Below, piece after piece: positions 49,750 through 60,756 of a stretch of 64,000 bases of DNA; position 1 is the first letter of the stretch, and the number at the start of each line of letters is the position of its first letter. The translations under genes were made by a program, and so were the position numbers. Under the pieces are notes generated by a model that was given only the letters and a program-made list of their open reading frames with translations, made no database searches and had not been told where the DNA came from. Source of the DNA: Sphaerimonospora sp050942215 (GTDB lineage Bacteria; Actinomycetota; Actinomycetes; Streptosporangiales; Streptosporangiaceae); assembly GCF_050942215.1 (NCBI RefSeq), contig NZ_CP192056.1:2542001-2606000 (forward strand), in the 5' to 3' direction.

Positions 49750-50442
49750 GTGCTCGTCGCCGGGTTTCCCGCAGGGTCGTTCCAGACCAACTGCTACGTC
49801 GTCGCTCCCGCTCCGGGCGAGGAGTGCGTGATCGTCGATCCAGGTCAGGACGCCGTCGAGGGTCTCGACGACCTCCTGCGCGAGCATCGTCTCAAGCCCG
49901 TCGCGGTGCTGCTGACCCACGGTCACATCGACCATATGTGGTCCGTCGTGCCCGTGTGCGGCGCCCGTGACGTCCCCGCCTGGATCCACCCCGACGACCG
50001 CGAACTGCTGTCGGATCCGGCCAAGGGCTTCCCGGGCCCGGCACGGCAGATGTTCGGAGGACTGGAGTTCGGCGAGCCCGACGACGTGAGGGAGCTGTCG
50101 GACGGCGCGGTGCTCGAACTCGCCGGTCTGGAGCTCACGGTCGACCACCGGCCCGGCCATACCAGGGGGTCGGTGACGTTCCGGACGCCCGTGCGGGACC
50201 CACAGGGGAGCGACACCCAGGTCCTGTTCGCGGGTGACCTGTTGTTCGCCGGCTCCATCGGCAGGACCGACCTCCCGGGCGGGGACCACGCGGTGATGCT
50301 CCGCAGTCTCGCGAAGACGATGACGCTGCCGGACGACACCGTGGTCCTGCCCGGTCACGGACCACAGACGACCATTGGCCGCGAGCGCGCCACCAACCCT
50401 TTCCTCGGGGACGTCGCGGCAGGCCCTAGCAGGGGATTGTGA
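49750..50442 (+). CDS. MBL-fold metallo-hydrolase (glyoxalase II-like)
   Basis: A 230-residue hydrolase from the GTG at 49750, beginning VLVAGFPAGSFQTNCYVVAP. The metal motif is THGHIDHMW (HxHxDH), with later ligands in DHRPGHTRGSV, LFAGDLLFAGSIGRTDLPGG and LPGHGPQTTIGRE. It resembles hydroxyacylglutathione hydrolase-type enzymes and stands in the place of Rv2581c, before hisS. The thiol substrate is unknown; in actinomycetes mycothiol adducts are possible. It touches hisS. Confidence 0.9.
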   Translation: MLVAGFPAGSFQTNCYVVAPAPGEECVIVDPGQDAVEGLDDLLREHRLKPVAVLLTHGHIDHMWSVVPVCGARDVPAWIHPDDRELLSDPAKGFPGPARQMFGGLEFGEPDDVRELSDGAVLELAGLELTVDHRPGHTRGSVTFRTPVRDPQGSDTQVLFAGDLLFAGSIGRTDLPGGDHAVMLRSLAKTMTLPDDTVVLPGHGPQTTIGRERATNPFLGDVAAGPSRGL

Positions 50443-51698
50443 TGACTTTTCAAGCGCCTAAGGGCACCTTCGACTGGATGCCGCCGCGTTCTGAGATCGT
50501 GCTCGCCGTGCGCGACGCGCTGGCCGCGCCCGCCCGCCGCGCGGGGTACGGATATGTCGAGACGCCCGCGTTCGAGGACACGGGGCTGTTCTCACGCGGT
50601 GTGGGCGAGTCGACCGACATCGTCACCAAGGAGATGTACACGTTCACCAGCAGGGGCGGCCAGTCCCTGACGCTGCGTCCCGAGGGTACGGCCAGCGTGG
50701 TGCGCGCCGTGATCGAGCACGGCCTGTACGGCGGGCCGCTGCCGATCAAGCTCTGGTACTCGGGCAGCTTCTTCCGCTATGAGCGCGCGCAGGCGGGCCG
50801 CTACCGCCACTTCTCCCAGGTCGGCGCCGAGGCGCTGGGGGCGGAGGATCCGGCGCTGGACGCCGAGCTGATCGTGCTGGCCGTGGACGGCTACGCCTCG
50901 CTCGGCCTGACCCGCGTGCGTCTGCTGCTGAACTCGCTGGGCTGCAAGGAGTGCCGTCCCGCCTACCGCGCCGCGCTGCAGGACTTCCTGCGCGCGCTCG
51001 ACCTCGATGAGGCGACCCGGCAGCGGATCGAGATCAACCCGTTGCGCGTGCTCGACGACAAGCGCCCGGAGGTGCGCGCGCGGCTCGCCGACGCGCCGCT
51101 GGTGACCGATCACCTCTGCGGTGCCTGCAAGGCCTACCACGAGGAGGTCCGCGGCCTGCTGACCACGGCCGGCGTGCCGTACGAGGACGATCCCCGGCTG
51201 GTCCGCGGTCTCGACTACTACACCCGGACGACCTTCGAGTTCGTCCACGACGGGCTCGGCGCCCAGTCGGCGGTCGGCGGCGGCGGCCGCTACGACGGGC
51301 TGAGCGAGATGATCGGCGGACCGCAGCTGCCCGGCGTCGGCTGGGCGCTCGGGGTGGACCGCACCGTGCTCGCGCTGGAGGCGGAGGGACTGCTCGCCGA
51401 GCGGGCCGGCCGCGTCGACGTGTTCGCCGTGCCGCTCGGCGAGGAGGCCAGGCGGCGGGTCTTCCCGCTGGTCGCCGCGCTGCGCCGGGCCGGTGTCGCC
51501 GTCGACATGTCCTTCGGCGGCCGCGGCGTCAAGGGCGCCATGAAGGCCGCCGACCGCAGCGGCGCCCGCTACGCCGTCATCGTCGGCGACCGCGACATCG
51601 AGGCGGGAGCCGTACAAGTGAAGGACCTGACCACAGCCGACCAGACCGCGGTGCCGTTCGCCGAGGTCGTCGACGTCCTGAAGGGAAGACTCTCGTGA
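50442..51698 (+). CDS. hisS: Histidyl-tRNA synthetase
   Basis: Charges tRNA-His. The 418-residue protein has PKGTFDWMPP at the start, class II motif 2 region WYSGSFFRYERAQAGRYRHF, the HisS signature LVRGLDYYTRTTFEFV, GGGGRYDGLSEMIGG and the C-terminal anticodon domain. The ATG shares its A with the MBL stop (TGATG); a GTG one codon earlier is also possible. Overlaps aspS by GTGA. Confidence 0.97.
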   Translation: MTFQAPKGTFDWMPPRSEIVLAVRDALAAPARRAGYGYVETPAFEDTGLFSRGVGESTDIVTKEMYTFTSRGGQSLTLRPEGTASVVRAVIEHGLYGGPLPIKLWYSGSFFRYERAQAGRYRHFSQVGAEALGAEDPALDAELIVLAVDGYASLGLTRVRLLLNSLGCKECRPAYRAALQDFLRALDLDEATRQRIEINPLRVLDDKRPEVRARLADAPLVTDHLCGACKAYHEEVRGLLTTAGVPYEDDPRLVRGLDYYTRTTFEFVHDGLGAQSAVGGGGRYDGLSEMIGGPQLPGVGWALGVDRTVLALEAEGLLAERAGRVDVFAVPLGEEARRRVFPLVAALRRAGVAVDMSFGGRGVKGAMKAADRSGARYAVIVGDRDIEAGAVQVKDLTTADQTAVPFAEVVDVLKGRLS

Positions 51699-53470
51699 TC
51701 CGCACCCACGAAGCAGGGGCGCTTCGTAAGGAGCATGCCGGCCGGCGGGTGACGCTGGCCGGATGGGTGGCGCGCCGGCGCGACCACGGCGGCGTCGTGT
51801 TCATCGACCTGCGCGACGCCTCCGGCTCGGCGCAGGTGGTCTTCCGTGAGGAGGATCACGCCCACGACCTGCGCTCCGAGTACTGTGTGAAGGTCACGGG
51901 CGAGGTACGGCTCCGCCCGGCGGGCAACGAGAACCCCGACCTGCCCACCGGCGACGTCGAGGTCGTCGCCACCGAGGTGGAGGTGCTGAGCGAGTCGGCT
52001 CCGCTGCCGTTCCCGATCGAGGGCACGACCGGTGTGTCGGAGGAGGCGCGGCTGAAGTACCGCTACCTCGACATCCGCCGGCAGCGGATCGCCGACGCGC
52101 TGAAGATCCGCTCCCAGGCCACCTACCTCGCCCACGAGGTCATGCGCGAGCGCGGCTTCGTCTACGTCGAGACCCCGAGCCTGACCCGCTCCACCCCCGA
52201 GGGCGCGCGCGACTTCCTGGTGCCCGTACGGCTCCAGCCGGGCAGCTGGTACGCCCTGCCGCAGTCGCCGCAACTGTTCAAGCAGCTCCTCATGGTCTCC
52301 GGCCTGGAGCGCTACTACCAGCTCGCCCGCTGCTTCCGGGACGAGGACCTGCGCGCCGACCGGCAGCCCGAGTTCACCCAGATCGACATCGAGATGTCCT
52401 TCGTCGACCAGGACGACGTGATCGAGCTGGGCGAGGCGCTGATCGGGCGCATCTGGAAGGAGACCCTCGGCTACGAGCTGCCCACGCCGCTGCCCAGGAT
52501 CTCCTACGCCGAGGCGATGTCGAGGTACGGCTCGGACAAGCCGGACCTGCGGTTCGGGGTCGAGCTGACCGACCTGACCGGGTACTTCGCCGACACCTCC
52601 TTCCGGGTGTTCCAGCAGCCGTACGTGGGCGCGGTCGTCATGCCCGGCGGCGCCTCGCAGTCCCGCAGGGAGCTGGACGGCTGGCAGGAGTGGGCCAAGT
52701 CGCGCGGCGCCCGCGGTCTCGCGTACGTGCTGGTGCAGGAGGACGGCCTCGGCGGCCCGGTGGCCAGGAACCTTTCCGAGGCGGAGCTCGGCGGGCTCGC
52801 CAAGGCGACGGGCGCGCAGCCCGGGGATGCGATCTTCTTCGCCGCCGGCCTGCCCGGTCCCTCGCGTGAGCTGCTCGGCGCGGCCCGGCTGGAGATCGGC
52901 CGCCGGTGCGGCCTGATCGACGAGTCCCAGTGGTCGTTCCTGTGGGTCGTCGACGCCCCGATGTTCGAGCCCGTCGTCGACGAGGTCGGCAGGCAGACCG
53001 GCTGGACCGCGGTGCACCACCCGTTCACCGGGCCGAAGCCCGAGTGGGCGGAGAGCTTCCAGGACGCCCCGGGCGAGGCCCTGGCGTACGCCTACGACAT
53101 GGTCTGCAACGGCATGGAGATCGGCGGCGGCTCGATCCGTATCCACCGGGCCGAGATGCAGCAGCGGGTGTTCGACGTGCTCGGCATCTCCAAGGAGGAG
53201 GCGGAGAACAAGTTCGGCTTCCTGCTGGAGGCGTTCAAGTACGGCCCGCCGCCGCACGGCGGCATCGCCTACGGCTGGGACCGGGTGTGCATGCTGCTGG
53301 CGGGCGGCGAGTCGATCCGGGACGTCATCGCGTTCCCGAAGACGGCCTCCGGCTTCGACCCGCTGACCGGGGCGCCCACGCCGATCACCGGCGAACAGCG
53401 CAAGGAGGCCGGGGTGGACGCCAAGCCCAAGTCGGAGACCCCCGCCCAGCCCCCCGCCCCCGGCGTGTGA
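51695..53470 (+). CDS. aspS: Aspartyl-tRNA synthetase
   Basis: Charges tRNA-Asp and, in actinobacteria without AsnRS, often also tRNA-Asn. The 591-residue bacterial-type protein has the OB-fold anticodon domain (VTLAGWVARRRDHGGVVFID), motif 2 FRDEDLRADRQPEFTQIDIE, the bacterial insertion domain, and motif 3 AYGWDRVCMLLAGGESIRDV. The tail (about 570-591) is Lys/Pro/Ala-rich. Its stop codon lies inside a 20-bp tandem lead-in to mirror repeat element 3. Confidence 0.97.
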   Translation: MIRTHEAGALRKEHAGRRVTLAGWVARRRDHGGVVFIDLRDASGSAQVVFREEDHAHDLRSEYCVKVTGEVRLRPAGNENPDLPTGDVEVVATEVEVLSESAPLPFPIEGTTGVSEEARLKYRYLDIRRQRIADALKIRSQATYLAHEVMRERGFVYVETPSLTRSTPEGARDFLVPVRLQPGSWYALPQSPQLFKQLLMVSGLERYYQLARCFRDEDLRADRQPEFTQIDIEMSFVDQDDVIELGEALIGRIWKETLGYELPTPLPRISYAEAMSRYGSDKPDLRFGVELTDLTGYFADTSFRVFQQPYVGAVVMPGGASQSRRELDGWQEWAKSRGARGLAYVLVQEDGLGGPVARNLSEAELGGLAKATGAQPGDAIFFAAGLPGPSRELLGAARLEIGRRCGLIDESQWSFLWVVDAPMFEPVVDEVGRQTGWTAVHHPFTGPKPEWAESFQDAPGEALAYAYDMVCNGMEIGGGSIRIHRAEMQQRVFDVLGISKEEAENKFGFLLEAFKYGPPPHGGIAYGWDRVCMLLAGGESIRDVIAFPKTASGFDPLTGAPTPITGEQRKEAGVDAKPKSETPAQPPAPGV

Positions 53471-53506
53471 TCCCCACCCCGGCGTATGATCCCCACCCCC
53501 CGGCGC
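53461..53506 (+). repeat. 20-bp tandem lead-in to mirror element 3
   Basis: CGGCGTGTGATCCCCACCCC at 53461-53480 and GGCGTATGATCCCCACCCCC at 53481-53500 repeat with a 20-bp step, and the next step starts CGGCGCGTGATC, the beginning of the first core. The first unit contains the aspS stop TGA. Confidence 0.75.
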
Positions 53507-53753
53507 GTGATCTTGCGAATTCTCGCGCCGGGGCCCGTTCACCTGGGCCTTCGCGTGGCGTGATCTTGCAGAAATGCGCACTCGTACGGCTCTACCTGGG
53601 AAGACAACGTTCGTGATCTTGCAGTTCCGATATGACTGCAAGATCACGAACGTTAACGGCGCAGGTCAAGCGGGTCGCATGCGAGTTTCTGCAAGATCAC
53701 GAAGGGTTTTCGCGCAGCTCGGCGACCATGTCTGCGAGAATTCGCAAGATCAC
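53507..53753. repeat. Mirror repeat element, copy 3 (247 bp)
   Basis: Plus cores begin at 53507, 53560 and 53613; minus cores end at 53647, 53700 and 53753; each step is 53 bp. The centre is a palindrome with 20-bp arms (53606-53625 and 53635-53654) and a 9-base loop. ACCTG boxes are at 53541-53545 and 53594-53598 and inverted at 53662-53666. Outer cores share a GAATTC variant, inner ones an AGAAA variant. The element fills the gap between convergent aspS and the lipoprotein cyclophilin gene; the latter's stop is 16 bases away. Confidence 0.9.
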
Positions 53754-53769
53754 GATGGGGGGTGGGGGG

Positions 53770-54663
53770 TCAGGAGATCCTGACGTCCTTGATCACGATG
53801 CGGGTCTTGGGGGCGTTGGAGCCGCCCTCGTCGCTGGTGATGTCGCCGCCGTCGGGGAAGACGATGACCCCGCCCTTGGCGATCTTGTCGACGATGTCGA
53901 GACCCTTGGTCACCATGCCGAACGGCGTGTACGCCTGCGGGAGCTGGGCGTTCTCGTCCGTGAACGAGATGGCGAACTGGCTGCCGTTGGAATTGGCGTC
54001 CTCCCCGCCCTGGGCCATGAAGACGACGCCCCGGACGTAGTGCGGGCCGAGGTTCTCGTCGTCGAACAGATAGCCGGGGCCGCCGGTGCCGTCGGTCGGG
54101 TTCTTGCCGTCGCCCTTGGCCTGCGGGTCGCCGCACTGCAGCAGCCCGACGCCGTTGGTCTCCAGCGTGGCCAGCCGGTGGCAGACGGTGTTGTCGAAGA
54201 AGTTCTTCTGGGCCAGGAACGCGAAGGAGTTCACCGTGCACGGTGCGTCCCCGGTGGCCAGTTCGATCACGATGTCGCCGAGATTCGTTCTCATCGTCAT
54301 CTTGGACGCCTTGATGACCTTGGCGCTGAGCTTCTTCGGCGGGTAGCCGACGAACTTGGCCGGGCTGCCGCTGTCGTCCTTGCGGTACTGACAGGTGATC
54401 TTCCGAAGGTCCGTGGGGCGCGCGCTCGGCGTCGGATCGGCCAGTTCCGAGGGGATGGCGGAGGGACCGGCGGACGGCGCGGCGCTCGGGCTCTCCTCTC
54501 CGGAGCCGGCCCCGGCGGCGTCGTTCTTGCCACCGCACGCGGCCAGGCCGCCTATGAGCGCGAGCATGCTGAGGCCCACGCCGAGACCCAGGCCGACACG
54601 GGGGGTGGTAGTACGCTTGGCCGTGCGCGAAGCCGGCTGCTTCTGCCAGTCAGTGTCGGTCAC
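53770..54663 (-). CDS. Cyclophilin-type peptidyl-prolyl isomerase lipoprotein
   Basis: A 297-residue surface protein. After a basic stretch (TAKRTTTPRVG) and hydrophobic core comes the lipobox IGGLAACGG (Cys near 43), a Ser/Pro/Ala linker, and the cyclophilin domain from about 120 (MRTNLGDIVIELATGDAPCT, FLAQKNFFDNTVCHRLAT, GSQFAISFTDENAQLPQAYT, PFGMVTKGLDIVDKIAKGG). It is a clear paralogue of the 48690-49523 protein, anchored by lipid instead of a helix. Convergent with aspS across mirror element 3. Confidence 0.9.
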   Translation of the reverse strand: MTDTDWQKQPASRTAKRTTTPRVGLGLGVGLSMLALIGGLAACGGKNDAAGAGSGEESPSAAPSAGPSAIPSELADPTPSARPTDLRKITCQYRKDDSGSPAKFVGYPPKKLSAKVIKASKMTMRTNLGDIVIELATGDAPCTVNSFAFLAQKNFFDNTVCHRLATLETNGVGLLQCGDPQAKGDGKNPTDGTGGPGYLFDDENLGPHYVRGVVFMAQGGEDANSNGSQFAISFTDENAQLPQAYTPFGMVTKGLDIVDKIAKGGVIVFPDGGDITSDEGGSNAPKTRIVIKDVRIS

Positions 54664-54853
54664 CGCTTTGCCTTCCCTTTTACCTTCGATGACGATTTCG
54701 AACCGTCACTCTAGTCGTGATCGCGTTCGCTTCGTGTAAAGCACGCTCGTTGTGGGTATTACTACACTTTTGCCGTAAAATACCTGCCTCCCCGCCCTGA
54801 CCCGCCGGAGAACCGATCCGTGTGCGAACCGATCGGCCGGGGAACCGATCGCT

Positions 54854-54929
54854 GATCCGCCGGCCGAATCGATCCGCCGGCCTTGAATCGATCCGCCGGC
54901 GAGCGATTCGGCGGCGAGCGATTCGGCGG
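54854..54929 (+). repeat. Degenerate short tandem repeats in the DUF2231 upstream region
   Basis: Five copies of a 10-base word, GATCCGCCGG at 54854, 54871 and 54890, then GATTCGGCGG at 54905 and 54920, at steps of 17, 19, 15 and 15. Similar GATCGGCCGG words precede. The rest of the 357-bp gap (54664-55020) has an AT-richer patch near 54710-54785 that probably holds the cyclophilin promoter. Confidence 0.7.
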
Positions 54930-55020
54930 CGAACCTTCCGCGACTCGGGGGTGTATTCGGGGACGAGGCGCCGGGACACTCCCGCCCCGGGCCCACATGA
55001 CCCCGCTCAGGAGGACCTCG

Positions 55021-55401
55021 ATGTTCGACCAGATCTTCGGCCTCCCCGCCCACCCCCTGATCGTCCACGCGGCCGTCGTGCTGAGCGCCCTGGCCGCGCC
55101 GGTCGCCGTATTCGCGGCCAGGGAGAGCGGCGAGGCGCTCCGGGACCGGCTGTTCCAGGGGAACGTGCCCGCCCCCGTCGCCGAGCACGAGAGCCTCGCC
55201 GGTCCCCTGATGGTGCTCACGGCGGGGCTCGCCGTGGCCGCCGTCCTGCTCGTCCGGTTCACCCGGCCCCGGGCCGCCGGTCCCGCCGCGAGCCCCGCCG
55301 TCGTGGCCGTCTCGGCCGTCGCCGTCGTGTTCGCCCTGGCCGTCGGCTACTACGTCGTACGGCTCGGGCACAGTGGAGCGACCGCGGTCTGGGGACGTTA
55401 G
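55021..55401 (+). CDS. DUF2231-like small membrane protein
   Basis: A 126-residue protein with AGGAGG before the ATG at 55021. It begins MFDQIFGLPAHPLIVHAAVV, which is the DUF2231 hallmark (conserved HPLxVHA in the first helix), and has about four membrane segments (VVLSALAAPVAVFA, LMVLTAGLAVAAVLLV, VVAVSAVAVVFALAVGYYVV). The histidines may bind metal or heme in this family. No function can be given. Confidence 0.8.
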   Translation: MFDQIFGLPAHPLIVHAAVVLSALAAPVAVFAARESGEALRDRLFQGNVPAPVAEHESLAGPLMVLTAGLAVAAVLLVRFTRPRAAGPAASPAVVAVSAVAVVFALAVGYYVVRLGHSGATAVWGR

Positions 55402-55425
55402 GGACCGTCTGACATCCCCTGACGG

Positions 55426-55431
55426 TAGGGT
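55426..55431 (+). promoter_or_regulatory. Candidate -10 box, leaderless rarA mRNA
   Basis: TAGGGT, seven bases before the GTG at 55439, no ribosome site in between. Confidence 0.5.
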
Positions 55432-55438
55432 CGGCGTT

Positions 55439-56746
55439 GTGGAGAGCCTGTTCGATTCGGCGGCGGAGGAGGCACACCGCGGCCAGGAGCCGCTGGCGGT
55501 GCGGATGCGCCCGCGCGGCCTGGACGAGGTGATCGGGCAGCGGCATCTGCTGGGCCCGGGCACCCCGCTGCGGCGGCTCGTCGAGAGCGACGCGCCGATG
55601 TCGCTGTTCCTGTGGGGGCCTCCGGGGACCGGCAAGACCACGCTCGCCTACGTGGTGTCGAACGTCACCGAGCGCAGGTTCGTGGAGATCTCCGCGGTGT
55701 CGGCCGGCGTGAAGGACGTGCGCGCCGCGATCGACCAGGCCCGCCGCGAGCTGGGCATGACCGGCAGGCAGACCGTGCTGTTCGTGGACGAGGTCCACAG
55801 GTTCAACAAGGCCCAGCAGGACGCGCTGCTGCCGGCGGTGGAGAACCGGTGGGTCACGTTCATCGGCGCGACCACGGAGAATCCGTACTTCTCGGTCATC
55901 TCTCCGCTGCTGTCCCGCTCACTGCTGCTCACGCTGGAGTCGCTGACCGAAGACGACATCCGTCTCGTCCTGGAGCGTGCGGTCGCCGACCCGCGCGGTC
56001 TGGACGGGCGGGTCACCCTGCGGCCCGAAGCGCTCGACCAGCTGGTCCGGCTCGCCGGGGGCGACGCACGGCGCTCGCTCACCTACCTGGAGGCCGCCGC
56101 GCTGCTCGCCGACGACGTCACGGTGGAGGTCGTGGAGCGGGCGGTCGACAAGGCGGCCGTACGGTACGACCGCCAGGGCGACCAGCACTACGACGTGGTG
56201 AGCGCCTTCATCAAGAGCATGCGCGGATCGGACGCCGACGCCGCGCTGCACTACCTGGCCAGGATGGTGGAGGCGGGGGAGGATCCGCGGTTCATCGCCC
56301 GCCGGATCGTGATCTTCGCGTCGGAGGACGTGGGCATGGCCGACCCCACCTGCCTGCAGACCGCGGTCGCCGCGGCCCAGGCCGTGGACTTCATCGGGCT
56401 GCCGGAGGGCCGGATCAACCTCGCCCAGGCGGTGATCCACTGCGCGCTCGCGCCCAAGTCCAACGCCGTCGTGACGGCCATCGGGGCCGCCTGTGACGAC
56501 GTACGGCGCGGCCTGCTCGGGCCGATCCCCGCCCACCTGCGCGACTCCCACTATCCCGGAGCGAAGAAGCTCGGCCACGGGAAGGGCTACCAGTACCCGC
56601 ACGACTTCGAGCATGGCCTGGTGAGGCAGGACTACGTCCCGGAGGAGTTGCGGGAGCGCCGCTACTACCGGCCGACCGCCCACGGGACCGAGGCGCGGTA
56701 CGGTGAACGCTGGGCGAAGATCAGATCCTTCCTCCGCGGGGAGTGA
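55439..56746 (+). CDS. rarA: Replication-associated recombination ATPase RarA (MgsA)
   Basis: AAA+ ATPase that acts at stalled replication forks. The 435-residue protein begins with MESLFDSAAEEAHRGQEPLA, has PRGLDEVIGQRHLLGPG, Walker A LWGPPGTGKTTLAY, Walker B LFVDEVHRFNKAQQDALLP, sensor 1 FIGATTENPYFSV, sensor 2 GDARRSLTYLE, and the C-terminal tetramerisation part with RRIVIFASEDVGMADP. Corresponds to Rv2559c. GTG start chosen for the leaderless promoter fit and family start. Confidence 0.95.
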   Translation: MESLFDSAAEEAHRGQEPLAVRMRPRGLDEVIGQRHLLGPGTPLRRLVESDAPMSLFLWGPPGTGKTTLAYVVSNVTERRFVEISAVSAGVKDVRAAIDQARRELGMTGRQTVLFVDEVHRFNKAQQDALLPAVENRWVTFIGATTENPYFSVISPLLSRSLLLTLESLTEDDIRLVLERAVADPRGLDGRVTLRPEALDQLVRLAGGDARRSLTYLEAAALLADDVTVEVVERAVDKAAVRYDRQGDQHYDVVSAFIKSMRGSDADAALHYLARMVEAGEDPRFIARRIVIFASEDVGMADPTCLQTAVAAAQAVDFIGLPEGRINLAQAVIHCALAPKSNAVVTAIGAACDDVRRGLLGPIPAHLRDSHYPGAKKLGHGKGYQYPHDFEHGLVRQDYVPEELRERRYYRPTAHGTEARYGERWAKIRSFLRGE

Positions 56747-56800
56747 AAGCCTCCCAAGCGCGCGGTGAGGATCGGCGGGCGGTGCGTTCGCGGTAGGGTC

Positions 56801-56820
56801 TGGTGCCCTGGGGGGCACCA
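56801..56820 (+). promoter_or_regulatory. Short hairpin in the leader of the DUF948 gene
   Basis: TGGTGCCC (56801-56808), loop TGGG, GGGCACCA (56813-56820), just after a -10-like TAGGGT at 56794-56799 and about 48 bases before the ATG. It may be a 5' leader structure or a weak terminator of rarA. Confidence 0.4.
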
Positions 56821-56867
56821 CATTCCAGCCTCGGCTGATCGAGGAAACAACCTAGGGAGATCGGCAC

Positions 56868-57284
56868 ATGCTGAGCGCGGGAGAGCTGGCGGGTCTGCTC
56901 GTCGCCGTCTTCTGGGCGATTCTGGTCTGCTTCATGGCCGTCGTGCTGGTGAAGCTGACCAAGCTGCTGAACGAGACGACCAGGTCGGTGGCCGAGCTGA
57001 GCGAACGTCTGGCGCCGTTGCTCGACGACATGGGCCGCACGGTCTCCGAGGCCAACCGCAGGCTGGCCGACACCGAGGCCATCACCGACAACGTCCGCAC
57101 CGCCAGCGGCGATCTGGTGAAGATCACCGGTGTCGCCTCCGCGCTGTTCGCCACCCCGCTCATCAAGATCTCCGCGCTCGGGTACGGGCTGCGCGCCGCG
57201 ATCGCGGCACGCCGCGCCGGCCCCGTGGCCGTACCCGCCCCCCGGAGGGGTGAGCGGTCGCCGGTCCGGAGGGGGCACGGGTGA
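56868..57284 (+). CDS. DUF948-like membrane protein
   Basis: A 138-residue protein with an N-terminal membrane helix (LAGLLVAVFWAILVCFMAVV) and a DUF948-type helical body (LTKLLNETTRSVAELSERLA, LLDDMGRTVSEANRRLAD), then a basic tail. Family members are of unknown function; this small pair before alaS is conserved in actinomycetes. The stop overlaps the next start by GTGA. Confidence 0.8.
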   Translation: MLSAGELAGLLVAVFWAILVCFMAVVLVKLTKLLNETTRSVAELSERLAPLLDDMGRTVSEANRRLADTEAITDNVRTASGDLVKITGVASALFATPLIKISALGYGLRAAIAARRAGPVAVPAPRRGERSPVRRGHG

Positions 57285-57580
57285 TCCGGCGCCTCTTCTA
57301 CATGGCCCTGGGAGCGTGCCTGGCGGTCTGGGTCATGCGTAAGCTTCAGGCATTGCGGCCCGACCACGTCGCCCGGCGCGCGGCCGACCGCACGGTCACA
57401 CTCGCCGGCCGGTTCAGGGAGTTCGCCGGTGAGGTACGGCGGCACGCGGCGAGCAGGGAAAGCGAGTTGCGGGCCGAACTCGGGCTCGGCAGTGTTAGCC
57501 GAATCAGCAGTGTTGACAGGATCGGCGCCGTCGACGCAGGCGGCGCCCACGGATACGACGACGTAAAGGATGGCCGCTGA
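57281..57580 (+). CDS. Small membrane-anchored protein upstream of alaS
   Basis: A 99-residue protein with an N-terminal hydrophobic segment (RLFYMALGACLAVWVMRKLQ) and a helical, charged part (DHVARRAADRTVTLAGRFRE). It overlaps the DUF948 gene by four bases and ends one base before alaS, so the three are co-transcribed. No named domain that I recognise with certainty. Confidence 0.75.
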   Translation: MIRRLFYMALGACLAVWVMRKLQALRPDHVARRAADRTVTLAGRFREFAGEVRRHAASRESELRAELGLGSVSRISSVDRIGAVDAGGAHGYDDVKDGR

Positions 57581-57581
57581 A

Positions 57582-60254
<2,673 letters not shown>

Positions 60255-60267
60255 CGGCGGTCGTGAC

Positions 60268-60756
60268 ATGAGACACGGCGTCCGGATCGGCGTGGACGTC
60301 GGCTCGGTCCGGATCGGGGTGGCACGCAGCGACCCGTCCGGCCTGCTGGCCACCCCGGTCGAGACCGTACGGCGCGGCCGGGGAGACCTGGACCGGATCG
60401 CGGAGATCGCGGCGGAGCACGAGGCGATCGAGGTTCTCGTGGGGCTGCCCACCTCGCTGTCGGGCCGGGAGAGCCACGCGGCCAAGGCCGCCAGGCAGTT
60501 CGCGGCACGGCTCGCCGCCCGGCTCGCCGGGTCCGTCGAGAAGGTGCCGGTCCGCCTGGTCGACGAGCGGCTGAGCACGGTCACCGCCCAGCGGGGGCTG
60601 CGCTCGAGCGGCGTGCGATCCCGCGACCAGCGCGCCGTGATCGACCAGGCCGCCGCCGTCGTGCTGCTGCAGGCCGCTCTCGACGGCGAACGAGCCACGG
60701 GCAGACCACCGGGCGTCGCTCCCGGGGAGGAAGCGAGCGGCGGGGCCGGCGCGTGA
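60268..60756 (+). CDS. ruvX: RNase H-fold nuclease YqgF/RuvX
   Basis: A 162-residue putative Holliday junction resolvase, linked in other bacteria to pre-16S rRNA processing. It has the fold's motifs RIGVDVGSVRIGVARSDPSG (first Asp), VLVGLPTSLSG, VRLVDERLSTVTAQ (Glu) and VIDQAAAVVLLQAAL (last Asp). A Gly/Ala-rich tail follows. The stop overlaps the first mltG by GTGA. Confidence 0.94.
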   Translation: MRHGVRIGVDVGSVRIGVARSDPSGLLATPVETVRRGRGDLDRIAEIAAEHEAIEVLVGLPTSLSGRESHAAKAARQFAARLAARLAGSVEKVPVRLVDERLSTVTAQRGLRSSGVRSRDQRAVIDQAAAVVLLQAALDGERATGRPPGVAPGEEASGGAGA

